A stretch of DNA of 64,000 bases from Puccinia triticina (GCF_026914185.1 NC_070559.1:3162001-3226000); one strand, 5' to 3'. Shown: positions 20,166 to 32,131, counted from the stretch's first letter. Translations and numbers: made by a program. Notes: a model not told the origin generated them from the sequence alone.

Positions 20166-21476
20166 ATGTCACTTCCTTCTCAAACCAGATCGACTGTGCA
20201 TAGACTCACGACCCAGCAGTTTCGTTGTCGCCCCGCTTCAGTCTTCTCTTGTCGGCAATTCCCCCGGTGGTATTCATCCCGACCCGATCCATCAGCAACC
20301 GGTGTGAATATTAACCACGCCGAACCTGTCAAACAACCAGTCGCTGCCTCATCGTCATCCCAGGCTCCCCAAGAAAACTCTTTGGAAGAAACAGAGCGTC
20401 CGAAACCACCTCCTTACCTTCCCCGTCCCCTGGGTGTCGAGGATCCACCTAGTACACGCCCCCGAACTGAAGAAGAAAAGTTAGCTAAATTGGTCGATGA
20501 GCAGGCGAGGTTGCAAGAACGTAAACACCTGTTAATCATGGGCTTTATCTGTTTTTTTTTTTTTTTCAAATATCTCAGAATCGACCATCTAATCACAAGA
20601 CATATTAAATCTGACCATTCATTCTTGTACATGTGATGTTGTTCAGAATCTCAGAGGTATCGAGGGGGTATTATCATGACTGGAATCAACTCAGACATAA
20701 TGGAAACAAATTGTGGACGGCTCCACCCAGTTTGATCCAAGACCAGGTGAGCTTTTCTTATTTTTTCTACACATCCCCACTGGCCGGAGACCAACGAACT
20801 ACGAACCATATTGATGACCTTACTAATGTAGCGGGCCTTATATTTCCCGAATATTAGTGGGATCGCACTTTCCAATAAAGAGACAAAACACACCACTGAT
20901 ATCTTCACAGACAAAGTCTCGATCTTGGCTGTCGAGAGTACCAGGATGTCTGAGGTAAATCGAAATCCCCCACACCTCCCCCGCCCTCCTAAAGTTGAAT
21001 TCGAGACTAAATTCAAAACTACGGGTATTTGTAGGAACATACGAGGTCATTTTACGGAGAGCCTCTTCGAATGATGGCCGAAGAAAGTAATTTGCAGCTA
21101 GTCAGAGTAAGTTACACGACCTTAGAGTTTAGCTGTCTGCAAAGTGTCGGGCTCAAGAAATTTATATCTTGTACTTAACCAGTTAAACGTTCAAGAAAAT
21201 CCACTGAAATCGTGGCTGGTCAGCTTATTCATCAACAACCTACGAAAGACGGTACCCACAAAACAGCACTCAGGATATATTCTAACAAATCAAAGCTTGG
21301 AGTATGTACGAGAGCCGTTAGGGATGGTAAACAAGCTACTGGGATATGTCTACTTGGTCGATTGGAATAAAAAGGTTCGATGGGCCGGCTGTGGGTTCTC
21401 CAATGCCGACGAAGTTAGTGCATTGTTTTCCGGTACTAGAGCGTTGTTAAAACGATTTGAAGACAATGAGAAATGA
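20166..21476 (+). CDS. ATP10: Mitochondrial ATP synthase assembly factor Atp10
   Basis: Five exons: 20166-20530, 20647-20746, 20832-20954, 21035-21106 and 21183-21476, all with GT/AG introns of 76-116 bases; the spliced frame has 317 codons. Residues 1-40 are rich in Arg, Ser and Thr with almost no acidic residue and end in RWYSS, a good mitochondrial targeting sequence. The mature part has the Atp10 signature blocks: YLPRPLGVEDPP, SRGYYHDWNQLRHNGNKLW, LYFPNISG, EHTRSF and LGYVYLVDWNKKVRWAGCG. In yeast Atp10 is an inner-membrane chaperone for subunit a (Atp6) of the Fo sector. The ATG at 20166 is the first one in the frame; the frame stays open upstream without an ATG. The promoter region is short, as transposon remains start within 190 bases. 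The gene looks intact and is flanked by a converging gene. Confidence 0.93.
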
Positions 21477-22024
21477 ACTCCAAATACCCGCCACTGATCC
21501 TGAGGACACATAGGAAGATGCGAGCAAAATATGAACTTTCTACCGTAAATCAAGTGTAAGACTCGTCTTGTTATTTTGTATATTAACGGAGCCAACAAGT
21601 TCAGACGCCCAAATATCACAACATCAAAGCCATGATGGTGTGGATGAGAAAAGAAAGCAAAACAGAATTTTCAATTTCGATAACAATACAACAAAAGTAT
21701 AGTCTTACAAAATCCCTTAACCCAAGGCATGAGACCATGACATAAAAAGGATAAACACAACTAGTTTGTGTAAGGAGATGAAAGTGGGCAAGTAAAAAAC
21801 AGATAGTTATATAAAAAGCAAATTGAAACTGGATCAGCATGAATCAATGTCTATGTGAATATGACTTCCTGCTGCATCCGCCACCCTTGCGGATGTCAAT
21901 TTAGACACAAAAATTGTATTTTTTTTTTTGCACGTAAATCAAGCCCTCGAGGCTCTCAATTAGATCACATTGGTTCCCAGATCTCGGCGGGATTTTGTCC
22001 ACTCTTGGTATTTTTTGGAGTCAT

Positions 22025-24397
22025 TTAAATAAACTCAGACAATATCAGCAACCCAAAAACAAAACTTCCAAGATAAATATTGATATCTTTGTGTCCCATT
22101 TTAGAAGCAGAACTGTGGTTAAGCTCGGTGTGATCCTGTAAAAAGATAAGCCAGAGGAAGATATGATTTTGAGTCATAGTTGGAATAGCATTATCGGGTG
22201 AGATGATTGCAGAGGATTTCTTACAGGAAGAATTATTTTGACATTTCCGGCTTTGTTTGCGGGTGCCTGTATAGGTGTTGCGGATCCAGGGGGTGGTTGA
22301 AGGGGTTGAGGTGATGACAAGTGAGTCGCGTCAATCGTAGGCGGCAGTGGAGCCTGGTTGACGAGGGGAGTTTCTGGAGATTGGGATGGAGTTTTGGCGG
22401 GTGAAGACGAGTGATTGTGGCCCGATACAGTGATGCCATTTTGAGCAAGTTGAGGTCCAGACGGCATTACACTGCCATTTTGTGTGAGTTGAGGTCCAGG
22501 CGATACTGTAGCACTGCCATTCTGTAAAACATGCGACCCTGGCAAAGCCATGGCATCGCCATTCGGGGAATGATCTGACCCAGTCAAAACAGTGGTGCTG
22601 CGGTTTTGTGAAAGCTGTGGCCCAGACGAAAGCGACAATGACAGGCTTCTTTCAGGTTTTTCCGTTTTTGTGTTTTGGCCCTGAGGTATGATAATAACTG
22701 TTCCGGGCGGCAGACTCTCTAGTTTCTGTGACTTCGGTAGGATCATCACTCCAAATGGTTTGCTGTAAACATCGCCATCCTGCTCGAGTTTGGATTTTGT
22801 GAGGTTGCCTGTTGACCCAAGTGATTTGAAAAATGGGCTTAGCGACATGCTTCCTTGGATCATTTAAATGTGCAGTCAAGATTAAGCTTACCAGTTTGTC
22901 CATTAGGCGTTGAGAGTTCTTTCGTCTCGTTAGCTATGTTGAACGTAGGTATGCCGTCAGATTTAAGCAGGTTTTTACTAGAGAAATCGACATAATAAGC
23001 TGGATTTTAGAGGATGTGAAGGCTCACCAGGTTCTTTTAAATCTTGTGGAATACCAACAATCGGCCTGGTGGGTAGTCCAAGCGACGAGTTATGTTTTAC
23101 TTGTGTTTCTATTATTGCAAATCAGCTTGTTTATTATGCGCGATTAATGCATGACCAAATTCTTTGAAAGCGTGCTCACCAGTGACTTTCTGCTCACCAG
23201 CGATGTTCTGCTCACTAGTAGTATTCTGCTCACCACTGCCACTGATGCTTGGTGACGGTGGCGCCACAAGCCCTATTTGAGCTGGTGGTTGGTCTAAGGC
23301 CGGACTAGCAGTTGAATTCTGATGTGGTGCACCAGTTTTACAAGGGCTTTTTAGTTATTTTGCATAGATAAAGGGGAGCGTAATTTATACTATTCAAGAC
23401 TTACGATGGTCCCATTGCTACTCAAACTCGTTGTATTATCTGGGTTTAGAGCCCAAGACGTGGCAGTTCCGTTGGTTAAGCTGATTGTATTATCTGGGTT
23501 TTGGACCGGAGGAGCGGCAGTTATCTGAGGAACAGTATCTAAAAATCCAATCCAAGTTCAGTTTTTGCTTTTTTTTTTCTCACAATTTAGTTATTCACCA
23601 TTGGGTCTCCCTGAAGCTACACTATCCTGTTCCTGCCGAGATGTTGGCGCGCCTGTGTTCGCAGTCGATTGATTTGTGGTAGGAGTTGTTTGACCACTTC
23701 GGCTTAAGTCGTCGGCTTGACCGCTTGGGGAATGCAAGAGCCTACCTGTGGCAGACTGCCCGTCGGCTACATCGGTCGGATTTGTCACGACTTGACTACT
23801 CTTGTTGTTTTGCGCAAAATCTACGCTAGAGTCGCCTTGGATACTTTCTTTGACGACCTTCATAACTTTTTCAGCAAGCACGGAAGCGTTTGCAGTCTTT
23901 GGCATGGTGCCACTTATGCGCACTTCTAGCTTATCTGTCAGACACTTTTCTGTTGTTGTACGAGCATCGGATTTGGTCTACAATCATGTTCGCATCTTGT
24001 CAGTGGACATAAAAATAAAAGCTTCTGGGACGCCCAAGAGAATACTGACACAATTGGTTTTGGTTTCAGGAACCAGACTACTGTGAACAGACCACGACTC
24101 CTCTCCATTGTCATGGATCACCGTTTTCGAGTTTATAACTTTTGAGTTATCATGCCGTGTGATTGATTTTAATTCTCTTTGCGAGCGGCGGCTTGGATCA
24201 GGCGCGGTTGTTGCAATGTCGGCCCTGCGGATTATTCGAGTATTCGATCCTGAAGGCAGTCGGCCCGAGTCGGCCAAAGCTGGTATGCGCTCTGCTGTAG
24301 CGATGGCCTCGTCCAGTAAGATTCCTTGGGGATAACCAAGAGCAGTATCCCATCGCAAAATGAGGAATGCCATCATACAATGACTATGGTACCTCAT
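22025..24397 (-). CDS. Predicted secreted, repeat-containing surface protein (639 aa model)
   Basis: Eight exons keep one frame: 24397-24050, 23977-23599, 23538-23405, 23318-23180, 23099-23028, 22999-22892, 22853-22225 and 22135-22025. Two of the introns are extremely short (28 and 38 bases), so those junctions need care. The N-terminus after MRYHSHC has a short hydrophobic stretch (MMAFLIL) that could serve as a signal peptide. The middle is rich in Ser, Thr, Pro, Asn and Gln. The large exon holds about five copies of a 13-residue repeat (type GPQLSQNGSATVS), and exon 4 has a six-residue repeat (GEQNTT, SEQNIA, GEQKVT). The last exon ends in a hydrophobic tail (YLGSFVFGLLILSEFI) after a Ser/Ala-rich stretch, as in GPI-anchor signals. 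No family recognised. A mucin-like wall or haustorial surface protein is the inference. Confidence 0.5.
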
Positions 24398-24859
24398 GAC
24401 CACGCGACGAATGGAAAGATGAAGTATGTATGAAGAAAAGGGTCTTTGCCACTTGGGGGAAATAACGAAAAGAATAAAAACAATGATACCCAAAAAACTT
24501 AGGTGAGGGTGGTAATGAAAAGGGTTGTACCTAGTTAGGCACACCGGGTCAGAGAGGGCATGTAGGCTCAAAAGCCAGGATATGATTGAGTCTACCCGGC
24601 TTATGCTCATGCAGATGGTTGCATGGTGGGCTTCAGACTCATGAGTGTCGGCTTCCAGAGCGACGGGTACTGATCCTTAACCGAAGACTCTAGAGAATGA
24701 GTTGGTTCACTTGGTTGAGCTTCTCCAGAAGTTCTTTTCCCATTGTTGTGGGTTCCCGCAGTCAATCATTCCTGGTAGAAACTTAAGGGCATTGTCAAAC
24801 CACTGCCATTACAAAAAAATGGCTTGCAAGACAACTATGTGAGGACCACTGATCCTCAC

Positions 24860-25110
24860 TTGGTCTGCAACCGGGGGAACTTATTTAATTGGATCGCCTC
24901 GGCGCCTCTTTTTGTACCCCCACTGGCCAGTATCCCGGGTGGGATATCCGGTAGATAATCCGGGATATCTGGTGAGCGACTGCGGAGCACACCAGATATC
25001 TCAAACCCGGGATTCCGAAATCTGCGGATATGGGCGGATATTTCTGGATCTGAAGCGGGGACACCTCTGGAGATTGGATACAACCTCAAGCTGAATCCGT
25101 GCCTTAGTCT
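24860..25110. repeat. Imperfect palindrome around GGATATCC
   Basis: GGGTGGGATATCCGGTAGATAATCCGGGATATC on the left is partly mirrored by GATATCTCAAACCCGGGATT and CGGATATGGGCGGATATT on the right. It is AT/GC-balanced and non-coding. The remaining DNA from 24400 to 25130 shows no recognisable gene. Confidence 0.35.
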
Positions 25111-25133
25111 CACCATTTTCAAACATATTTAAA

Positions 25134-25690
25134 CTACCACCAGGTGCTCAAGTGGTTGCTTGTGGAGACAGATGCTGCCTTGTAGGCTGATTGCGACAGG
25201 CGCATAGATTTTCCGAGAGCAACTGGCTTGGAGGCCGTTTGCTCCGCGGCTGGCTCAGGTGAACGCCAAACGTTTCTGACCGGAGGGACTTTGCAAGAGG
25301 CTCGGCTTGGCTTCAGCTGGACAGACTCTTTGGGTTTGGCAGTCACAGACCCGTTAGCTGTTCCCAATATCGAAGACGCTGAAACCCGCCGTCTGGTTCC
25401 AGTAAGAAAGAAGACATTGTGATCAGTAGTATAAACAAGCAATCATATGTTGGTTACACTCACTTTACTGCACTGGAAGCCGCGCATGACGGCTTTTTTC
25501 TTGCTGCCAGCGCTCTTCCTATTGTCACCGTTCAACACAAACACTGATAAATCGGCAGTAGATCCCTTGATTGAGCTTGAGGGGCCAGAGTCCGACTCCA
25601 AGTTCTTGGAATGCTTGTTAGCCTGTTTGACATTTTTTCTTGGCTGGACCGCAGTAACAAAGATACAAGCACCTTTCTTTGGATGAACTG
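25134..25690 (-). CDS. Basic, Ser/Lys-rich hypothetical protein, partial
   Basis: Two open stretches on the minus strand are separated by a donor-like GTGAGT near 25463. The upstream part (about 25690-25466) encodes a Lys/Ser/Asn-rich segment with NKHSKNLESDSG and SAGSKKKAVMRG; the downstream part (25430-25134) encodes RRRVSASS, LKPSRASCKVPPV and a Ser-rich end. The intron phases I can build do not join the two cleanly, so the model is incomplete. Codon use is not obviously repeat-like. It lies just upstream of the 22-24 kb gene on the same strand and may be an independent small nuclear protein or part of a larger gene broken by the foldback element at 25744. Confidence 0.3.
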
Positions 25691-25743
25691 AACCATTGCG
25701 CAGAAAATGTTACCCCAATTCAATTTGACACTATTTAAAAAAA

Positions 25744-27096
25744 GGGGGTTAATAAATGTACCCGGGTATTTCCGCATTTGTACCCGGTTTTCGCGTACCC
25801 CCTTTTCCGCGTACGTACCCGGTTTTTTTCTACTCATTTATACGCGAGGCAAATAGGCTCAAAATTCATCTAAAATCCTGAAAAGAATTATGATGCATTC
25901 AAAATTCCAAAAAAGCAACTTTAAATGATTTAATTAATTTTTTGCATACCCCCTTTTCCCAAGTGTGTACTAAGGGAATATCTTTTTTGTTACATGTACC
26001 AGGTTTCCAAAAAATTGAGGGAACATTGAAACATGCATTTGAAGCTTCCTTTGAAGTTTTTGAGAGAAAAAAATAGGTACGTGGCGGGTACGTGGTGTGC
26101 TTAGTAGAAAAATGACTGCTACCTGTATAACTTTTTTTTTACACATTTAAAGAGTCTAACAATTTTTGAACTGTTTCTATGGTGTATATTCTGTGCGCCA
26201 TTAAATTTATGGCAATGGGGTAAACACAAAACATGAGATATAGGGGTGCCGGGCAGCCTCAATAGGAACAATCTAGCTAATTGAATTTTTTTTTGATAAA
26301 TTTCCCAGAAGTCTAAGGACTTAAGGGGTTATATAATGATGCATATTCTCTGCGCTCTGAAACTTTTGGCAATATTGCTACCTCATAACATGAAATATAA
26401 GGGGTGTGTGGTAGTTGTATTGCCTTACTGCGCACCCCTTATATCTAATGCTCTGAGGTACCAATATTGCCAAATGTTTCAGAGCGCAAAGAATATGCAT
26501 CATTATATAACCCCTGCAGTCCTTAGACTTCAGGGAAATTTATCAAAAAAAATATTCAATTAGCCAGATTGTTCCTATTAAGGCTGCCCAGCCCCCCTAT
26601 ATCTCATATTTGGTGTTTACCCCATTGCTATAAATTTGATGGCGCACAGAATATACACCATAGAAACATTTCTGAAATTTTTAGACTCTTTAAATGTGTG
26701 ACAAAAAAGTTATACAGGTAGCAGTCATTTTTTTACTAAGCACACCACGTACCCGCCACGTACCTATTTTTTTCTCTCAAAAATTTCAAAGGAAGCTTCA
26801 AATGCATGTTTAAATGTTCCCTAAATTTTTTGGAAACCTGGTACATGTAACAAAAAAGATATTCCCTTAGTACACACTTGGGAAAAGGGGGTATGCAAAA
26901 AATTAATTAAATCATTTAAAGTTGCTTTTTTGGACTTTTGAATGCATCATAATTCTTTTCAGGATTTTAGATGAATTTTAAGCCTATTTGCGTCGCGTAG
27001 AAATGAGTAGGAAAAAAAACGGGTACGCATGCGGAAAAGGGGGTACGCAAAAACCGGGTACAGACGCGGAAAAGCCGGGTACGTTTATCAACCCCC
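25744..27096. mobile_element. 1.35-kb foldback element, almost perfect inverted repeat
   Basis: The element is two arms of about 660 bases in opposite orientation around a centre near 26420 (ATAAGGGGTGTG...GCACCCCTTAT). The ends are GGGGGTTAATAAATGTACCC and its diverged inverse. TAAAAAAA flanks both ends (25736-25743 and 27097-27104), an 8-bp duplication. Terminal 100 bases contain GTACCCGG repeats in both orientations. There is no coding capacity. Confidence 0.8.
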
Positions 27097-27432
27097 TAAA
27101 AAAAAGCAAAACTGGTCAGAAGCGTATGGTAAGCTTGTTTTCCGTAGTTCTGACACAGCTCCTCCCAGCTCCATTGGTTGTTGGCCCTTTGCGCTACGGT
27201 TGAAGGGCAGAGGGCTGACAAGAAACCAAAACCAATGAAGTTACAATTCTGATTTCAGGTCAACAAGATTTTTTGAGGATTTGGAAAAACAGTAACATTG
27301 TGGGGACAGCCTTGGCCATCCCAGAAATGAAAACTAGGGCAAAAAAGGTGCAGAAAACCATGTGTGAGGTTGACTTTAAAAAATCCCCCACCAAAAGGGC
27401 TAATTCTCTACTGCCGCGGGGTCGAAATAAGG

Positions 27433-27502
27433 TGTAAGTCCCTCCTTTGGAGGTAGCTTCGCTCCCTGAAGGAGGGAATTAGCTAAGTTAGTGGTGTGTT
27501 AC
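27433..27502. repeat. AAGTCCCTC hairpin element
   Basis: GTGTAAGTCCCTCCTTTGG and CTGAAGGAGGGAATTAGC form the two arms around GTAGCTTCGCTC. The right side ends CTAAGTTAG, as in the other copies. Confidence 0.6.
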
Positions 27503-27904
27503 AATTGGGCTTCTGAGGTCCTTTTTTTGTAAAAATCATGTAAAATACATACAACCACCCAGTGGATATATATCATAATGTTTTGCAGTGTGTGATCAAG
27601 ATGGGGCTCTTCATCCCCATCAAGAAGGATTTTGAATTTTTCAAAAATTGTATGTGTAGGATTTTTTACAAGCCAATTTTAGTCCAACACAACTTTATTT
27701 TTTTTCTTCAAACCAAACCATTCCTTATGTAATCAATAGAGGACAAAACTGCTATCCCAGGATATTAAATAGAAAAAGTTTGGAGGAATTTTGTGAAGGA
27801 GGGATCCTGATTGAGGAGCCAAGAATCAACTTCAGTTCAATCTTGAAGAGTCAGATTTTTGGATTTTTGTGGTCTTAAAAAAATTCCTGCTGGTCCAATT
27901 TTCA

Positions 27905-28515
27905 ATATTTTCTTTGGAAAAGTGGATGAGGAGGTCAAGGACCCAGGAAAGCCCCATAGAACACAGTAACCCAAATTCCCATATTTTTTGAAAAATTCAT
28001 ACATTTTTGGAGCTCATTCATCCACGTTTGGTGCGTAGGTTCAGAGCTGGTCAAAGAATTCATACAAATTTTGTGTGTACATACTTTTTTTTGCTGCTGT
28101 AAAGAAATACTCCAAGCAATACTTTTTTTGAGCAGTTATGATGTCTGGGTCATCAGGTTACTATCACACTCACAGTCACCTTGTGCTATTGCCATCAATG
28201 ATCCTGCTGCCAGGGGGGGGGGGGAGGGGAAGAAAAAAATACGGACACCAGACTGCTGTTGGGGGGGGGGGGGGGGGGTTAGAGTCATCACCACATCATC
28301 CCCTGATTCTCATACATCTTTGGTTGCTACCCCATCTCCTTAAAAAAATCATGCATTTGAGATGATTACCTTTACTAGTCAAAATGACTATTCATACATC
28401 TGGGGTGCATAGGTTTTTTGGTTTCTGACAAAAAATTCACACATTTTTGTTACTGTGTTCCATAGTGGCTTTCCTGGGTCCTGGAGGTCCGCACAATCCT
28501 CCTCTATCTCCAACC
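27905..28515. repeat. Inverted repeat pair with poly-G tracts between the arms
   Basis: GACCCAGGAAAGCCCCATAG followed by AACACAGTAAC at 27937-27970 is inverted at 28437-28492 (GTTACTGTGTTCCATAGTGG, then CTTTCCTGGGTC). Between the arms lie two long G runs at about 28208-28218 and 28260-28278. It is probably another foldback remnant. No gene found between 27200 and 28970. Confidence 0.5.
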
Positions 28516-28617
28516 TAACTTTTTACCTCCAGGGAGATGGATGTACAGGAGGTGAAGCCATCCAAAAGTTGGCTACACCAAAACTGGCCAACGGTGACGT
28601 GGTTGTAAGTCAGTCTT

Positions 28618-28745
28618 AGACTCAAGTCCCTTCTTTGGAGGGGCCGCTATGCGACCAGGGCTGCCCCAAGCTTAACTAAGCCTCTCCAAGGAGGCGCAAA
28701 GCATCTCCCAAGGAGAGGCTTAGGACTCAAGTCCCACTCTTTGCC
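28618..28745. repeat. Compound AAGTCCC / AAGCCTCTCC hairpin element
   Basis: CTCAAGTCCCTTCTTTGGAG opens the element and GGCTTAGGACTCAAGTCCC closes it. A second palindrome, CTAAGCCTCTCCAAGGAGG with CCAAGGAGAGGCTTAG, lies inside, like the copy at 44838-44925. Confidence 0.55.
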
Positions 28746-28970
28746 TGAGGCTGAGAGAAATTTACACAGAAAATCATGATTTTTGTGTTTACATCTCTTG
28801 TACTCATTTCTCATGGCGTAAAATTCAAAGCCTCCTACATCATGTTGTAGCCCTGATTCTCAGCTCTCTTGTACATATTTTTTCAATCGAGTTTTTCACA
28901 AACTGACTGCTCTGCGGCCATTCCTGTGAGGGGTTGTCTTTGTGAGATTTCAAGCCTGAGTGAACGGTAC

Positions 28971-29921
28971 TGTCAGCCTGTAGGTAACTAACCGTGTCTG
29001 AGAGGGTTGTTACTAGCAAGATGATGGTGTAAGATGCCAAGGATGGGCCAATGGGTTCGTGGTAAGACCTGTAAAAGGTTTCACTCTATCAGTAATCTTG
29101 ACTGAGAGGCTTGCTCAATTAAGGCGCATCCAGATCAACACAGGGTGTTAATAGGCATCCAAGGAATAACTCAACTTGGGTTCGTGGTTTTACCTACAGA
29201 AAGGTAAGGGTAATCAAGAGTTGATTTTATTCCTGAATTGAAAGATGGGTGAGAATGAAGGCACTGTTTAACTATGTATGTTTTAAACCTTGCTATAATA
29301 ATATTCTGAGGGATAAACAGTCCTGGGGGGCGTGTTTATATAGAGGGGAAAGAGCAGAAGGGAACATGAGGCACTTGGAGGCGCTTCAGGACCAGGGGGG
29401 AACTGGAAGCGCTCAATGGAAGCAGATCCTCATGAGGATCAACATTGGAAATGATTAGGGCAGTGTAATGATCAGTACTGATCCTAGATCAGTAGCTGTG
29501 CACACTAGCTGATCATAACCAATCAGTGATTCCATTCAGTGCTCTTTGAATTGGATTACATCATGTATTGTTTATGTATTTATATCATAACCAATATATT
29601 ATGTAAATGGGGACTGAGGTGTAACAGGGGATAAATGAGTGATACCTGTCTTGGGGTATTTCACGTGTACAGTAATATTACAATGTATTGTAATCTTACT
29701 GTTGCACGTAACTTAACTCTCATAACAACAGTAAATTATGGTAACTGTATTTAACTATGGTTATCTGTAATGTAATGTATAACAGGAGTACATTCTTAAG
29801 CTTGTATCTAATGATATACATATGTAATAAAGGTGTAAAAAGTAGTGTACTATATGTAATGTGAACAATTGCAGGTACTTGGTACGTGTAAGGTACTGTG
29901 ACATGTACTCTGTGGCTGACA
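28971..29921 (-). repeat. Gypsy 3' LTR
   Basis: 951 bases, TGTCAGCC to GGCTGACA. It differs from the 5' LTR by about five substitutions, of which three are CpG against TpG/CpA. It contains several GATCAGTACTGATC-like palindromes near 29468-29485. Confidence 0.9.
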
Positions 29922-29953
29922 CTTCCTCCCTCCAAAAAAGGCTGATCAAAGAA

Positions 29954-31230
29954 TTAAAGATTTCTTTTATCAGCTCTGTATTGTCTAAGGACTTTTTCAG
30001 AGTCTGGAATTTGGTCAGTAGTGAGCCATTCATCTTCTTTAGAACCACTGTATCTAACTAGATATTGTTTAATGTCCATATTGTTTTTTCTGATTTTTCT
30101 GTGTTGTAAAACCTTCTTTATTTTCACCACTTCTTTCTCCAGTCTTGGAATTACAACTTTAATATTGTCTTTTCTTAAAGGGAAATCTTCATTGTCCCTA
30201 GGCACGTAAGGTTTGATTAAGCTAACAGGAAAAGTAGGATGTTTTCTTTCCAATTCACCTGTCAGTATGACTGCAACAGCATTCTTTCCGTGTAAGGCTT
30301 TGATAACAAATGGTCCTACAAATGAGTCTCTCAATTTCTTAGGGCCAGTGAGGTTGGTAAAGTTAAATGTAGAAATAAGAACTTCTTCTCCAACTTTAAA
30401 CTGGTGAGGTTTATGAGTCTTGTCCCATCTAGTTTTGTTGTATTCAAAGGATTTTTTAATGCATTCTGCGGCGTAATCAGCTGTCTTAGTCATCATTTGA
30501 TGGAAGTCTGCTGCATTAGGATGTATTGTTACAGACTTGGATAAAACTAAGTCTTTGGGGAACCATGGAATCCATCCTCTTTCTAATTCAAAAGGTGTAA
30601 TATTTGTAGAGCTATGTTTGCTGGAATTGTAGGCAAACTCAAGGGCTGGTAAGAGTGAGCACCAATCATGAGTATAATTATCTTTGTCCTTAAATTCCAA
30701 ACCATAGGCACAATATCTTCTGATCATATCTTCAAGAGTTTGAATCATCCTTTCAGCTAATCCATCAGTCTGTGGGTGGTAAGCTATGGAGAACTTTAAT
30801 TGTGTACCACATAGATCATAAAGTCCTCTCCAAAATTCTGATGTAAATTTAGGATCTCTGTCTGTAATGATGTATCTTGGGCATCCTACATCAGCAATTA
30901 TCTTTTGCCAAAACAACATAGCTATATCAAAAGCTGTATTCTCTTTATGACATGGAAGGAATTTGGTTCTTTTGGAAAATCTGTCTACTACTACTAGTAC
31001 TGAATTATAGTTATCTTGTCCTGCAGGTGGTAAACCTGTAACAAAATCCATATTGATTACAGACCATCTTTCAGTAGGTTCTTCAATTTCCTGTAATAAT
31101 CCATATCTTTTTCCTGTAGCTTTGTTGGCTTTTTTGCACCTTTCACAAGATTCACAGTAGTCCTTGGTTTCATTCTTAAAGTTTGGCCACCATGCAATGT
31201 GCTTTACTCTCTCTGTAGTGCGCTCTACGG
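29954..31230 (-). pseudogene. Gypsy integrase with chromodomain-like tail
   Basis: From 31051 the frame is open for 365 codons: integrase core with Asp (MDFVTGLPP), Asp (TDRDPKFTSEFW) and Glu (DGLAERMIQTLEDMIRRY), then the GPY-type region and a C-terminal block (YLVRYSGSKEDEWLTTDQI) that matches a chromodomain. The HHCC zinc-binding part lies further upstream in the same frame (31227-31052) but is separated from the RNase H frame by a one-base slip in a run of six T at about 31268. The catalytic triad itself is intact. Confidence 0.85.
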
Positions 31231-32075
31231 AGAAATGCCCAGCAGTGATATTATCATGGCATTCTCTAAGAAAAAATTGATATGTTCTCTTTGCACCAGT
31301 ACTACCACACTAGTATGTTTGGTTCTATGGTAAAGTAATCCATCAAGAAGAGAAAATCTGTCTTCTTTAAAAGCTGTAGCCCAGGGTTCTTCTAATGAGT
31401 TAATTAAATCCATATTCTTATACTTACTCTGTAGTATTTCTTTGATGGTAGAAGTATTCTTATTGGTATCATAGGATTTTCTGATTTCATCCCAGAATTC
31501 TTCTTCCATTTCACATACATGTAAACCAAGGATATCATAATTTTCTGAAGGAGCATCATATGCAGGATTATCTTCATCATTCTCAAGGGGAAATAAAGCC
31601 ATGATTTTTGCAGCAACTTCTCCGTCCCACGCTGGGTTCTCTGGTAAATTTTCTAGAGACCATCTGCTAAGACCATCCGCATTTTTATGGATATTTCCAG
31701 CTCTGTGGATAATAGTCATGCTTCCTCTGCAGATTTGAATAGCAATTTGCCATCTAAGCATATGTCTATTGGGAGTTTTCATACCTAAGAGACTTTTAAG
31801 GGCTATACAATCAGTAATGACTTCAAAGTAACATCCATCCAAGTAGTAGTATAATTTTTCAAGTGCCCATACTAGACAAAGACATTCTAGCTGGCTGGCT
31901 CCATATCTTTTTTCACTGTCTTTCAAGGTGCGTGAAATGTAGCATATGACTCCTTCTCTGGGGACTTCAAAATCCTGTATCTGATGTAATGCAGCGCCTA
32001 AACCTTCCATGCTGGCATCTACATATAATCTGTAAGGTTTATGGGGATCAGGCATGAACAGTATTGGTGCTGAAG
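31225..32075 (-). pseudogene. Gypsy RNase H region
   Basis: Starts in frame with LFMPDPHKPYRLYVDASMEG, the tether and first Asp of RNase H, and continues through ERRYGASQLECL-like and DCIALKSLL blocks with the other acidic residues. Upstream, a run of six A (six T on the plus strand, 32080-32085), where five would keep frame, separates it from RT. Downstream it loses frame at the T run near 31268 inside the integrase zinc finger. Confidence 0.8.
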
Positions 32076-32131
32076 TAAGTTTTTTCTCTCATTACATTAA
32101 AAGCTTCCACTCTAGTAGTTGTCATCTCAAA

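Noticed and set aside
26336..26563. 75-codon frame at the centre of the 25744-27096 element
   Set aside because: It spans the palindrome centre and has no similarity to a transposase; the element is non-coding.
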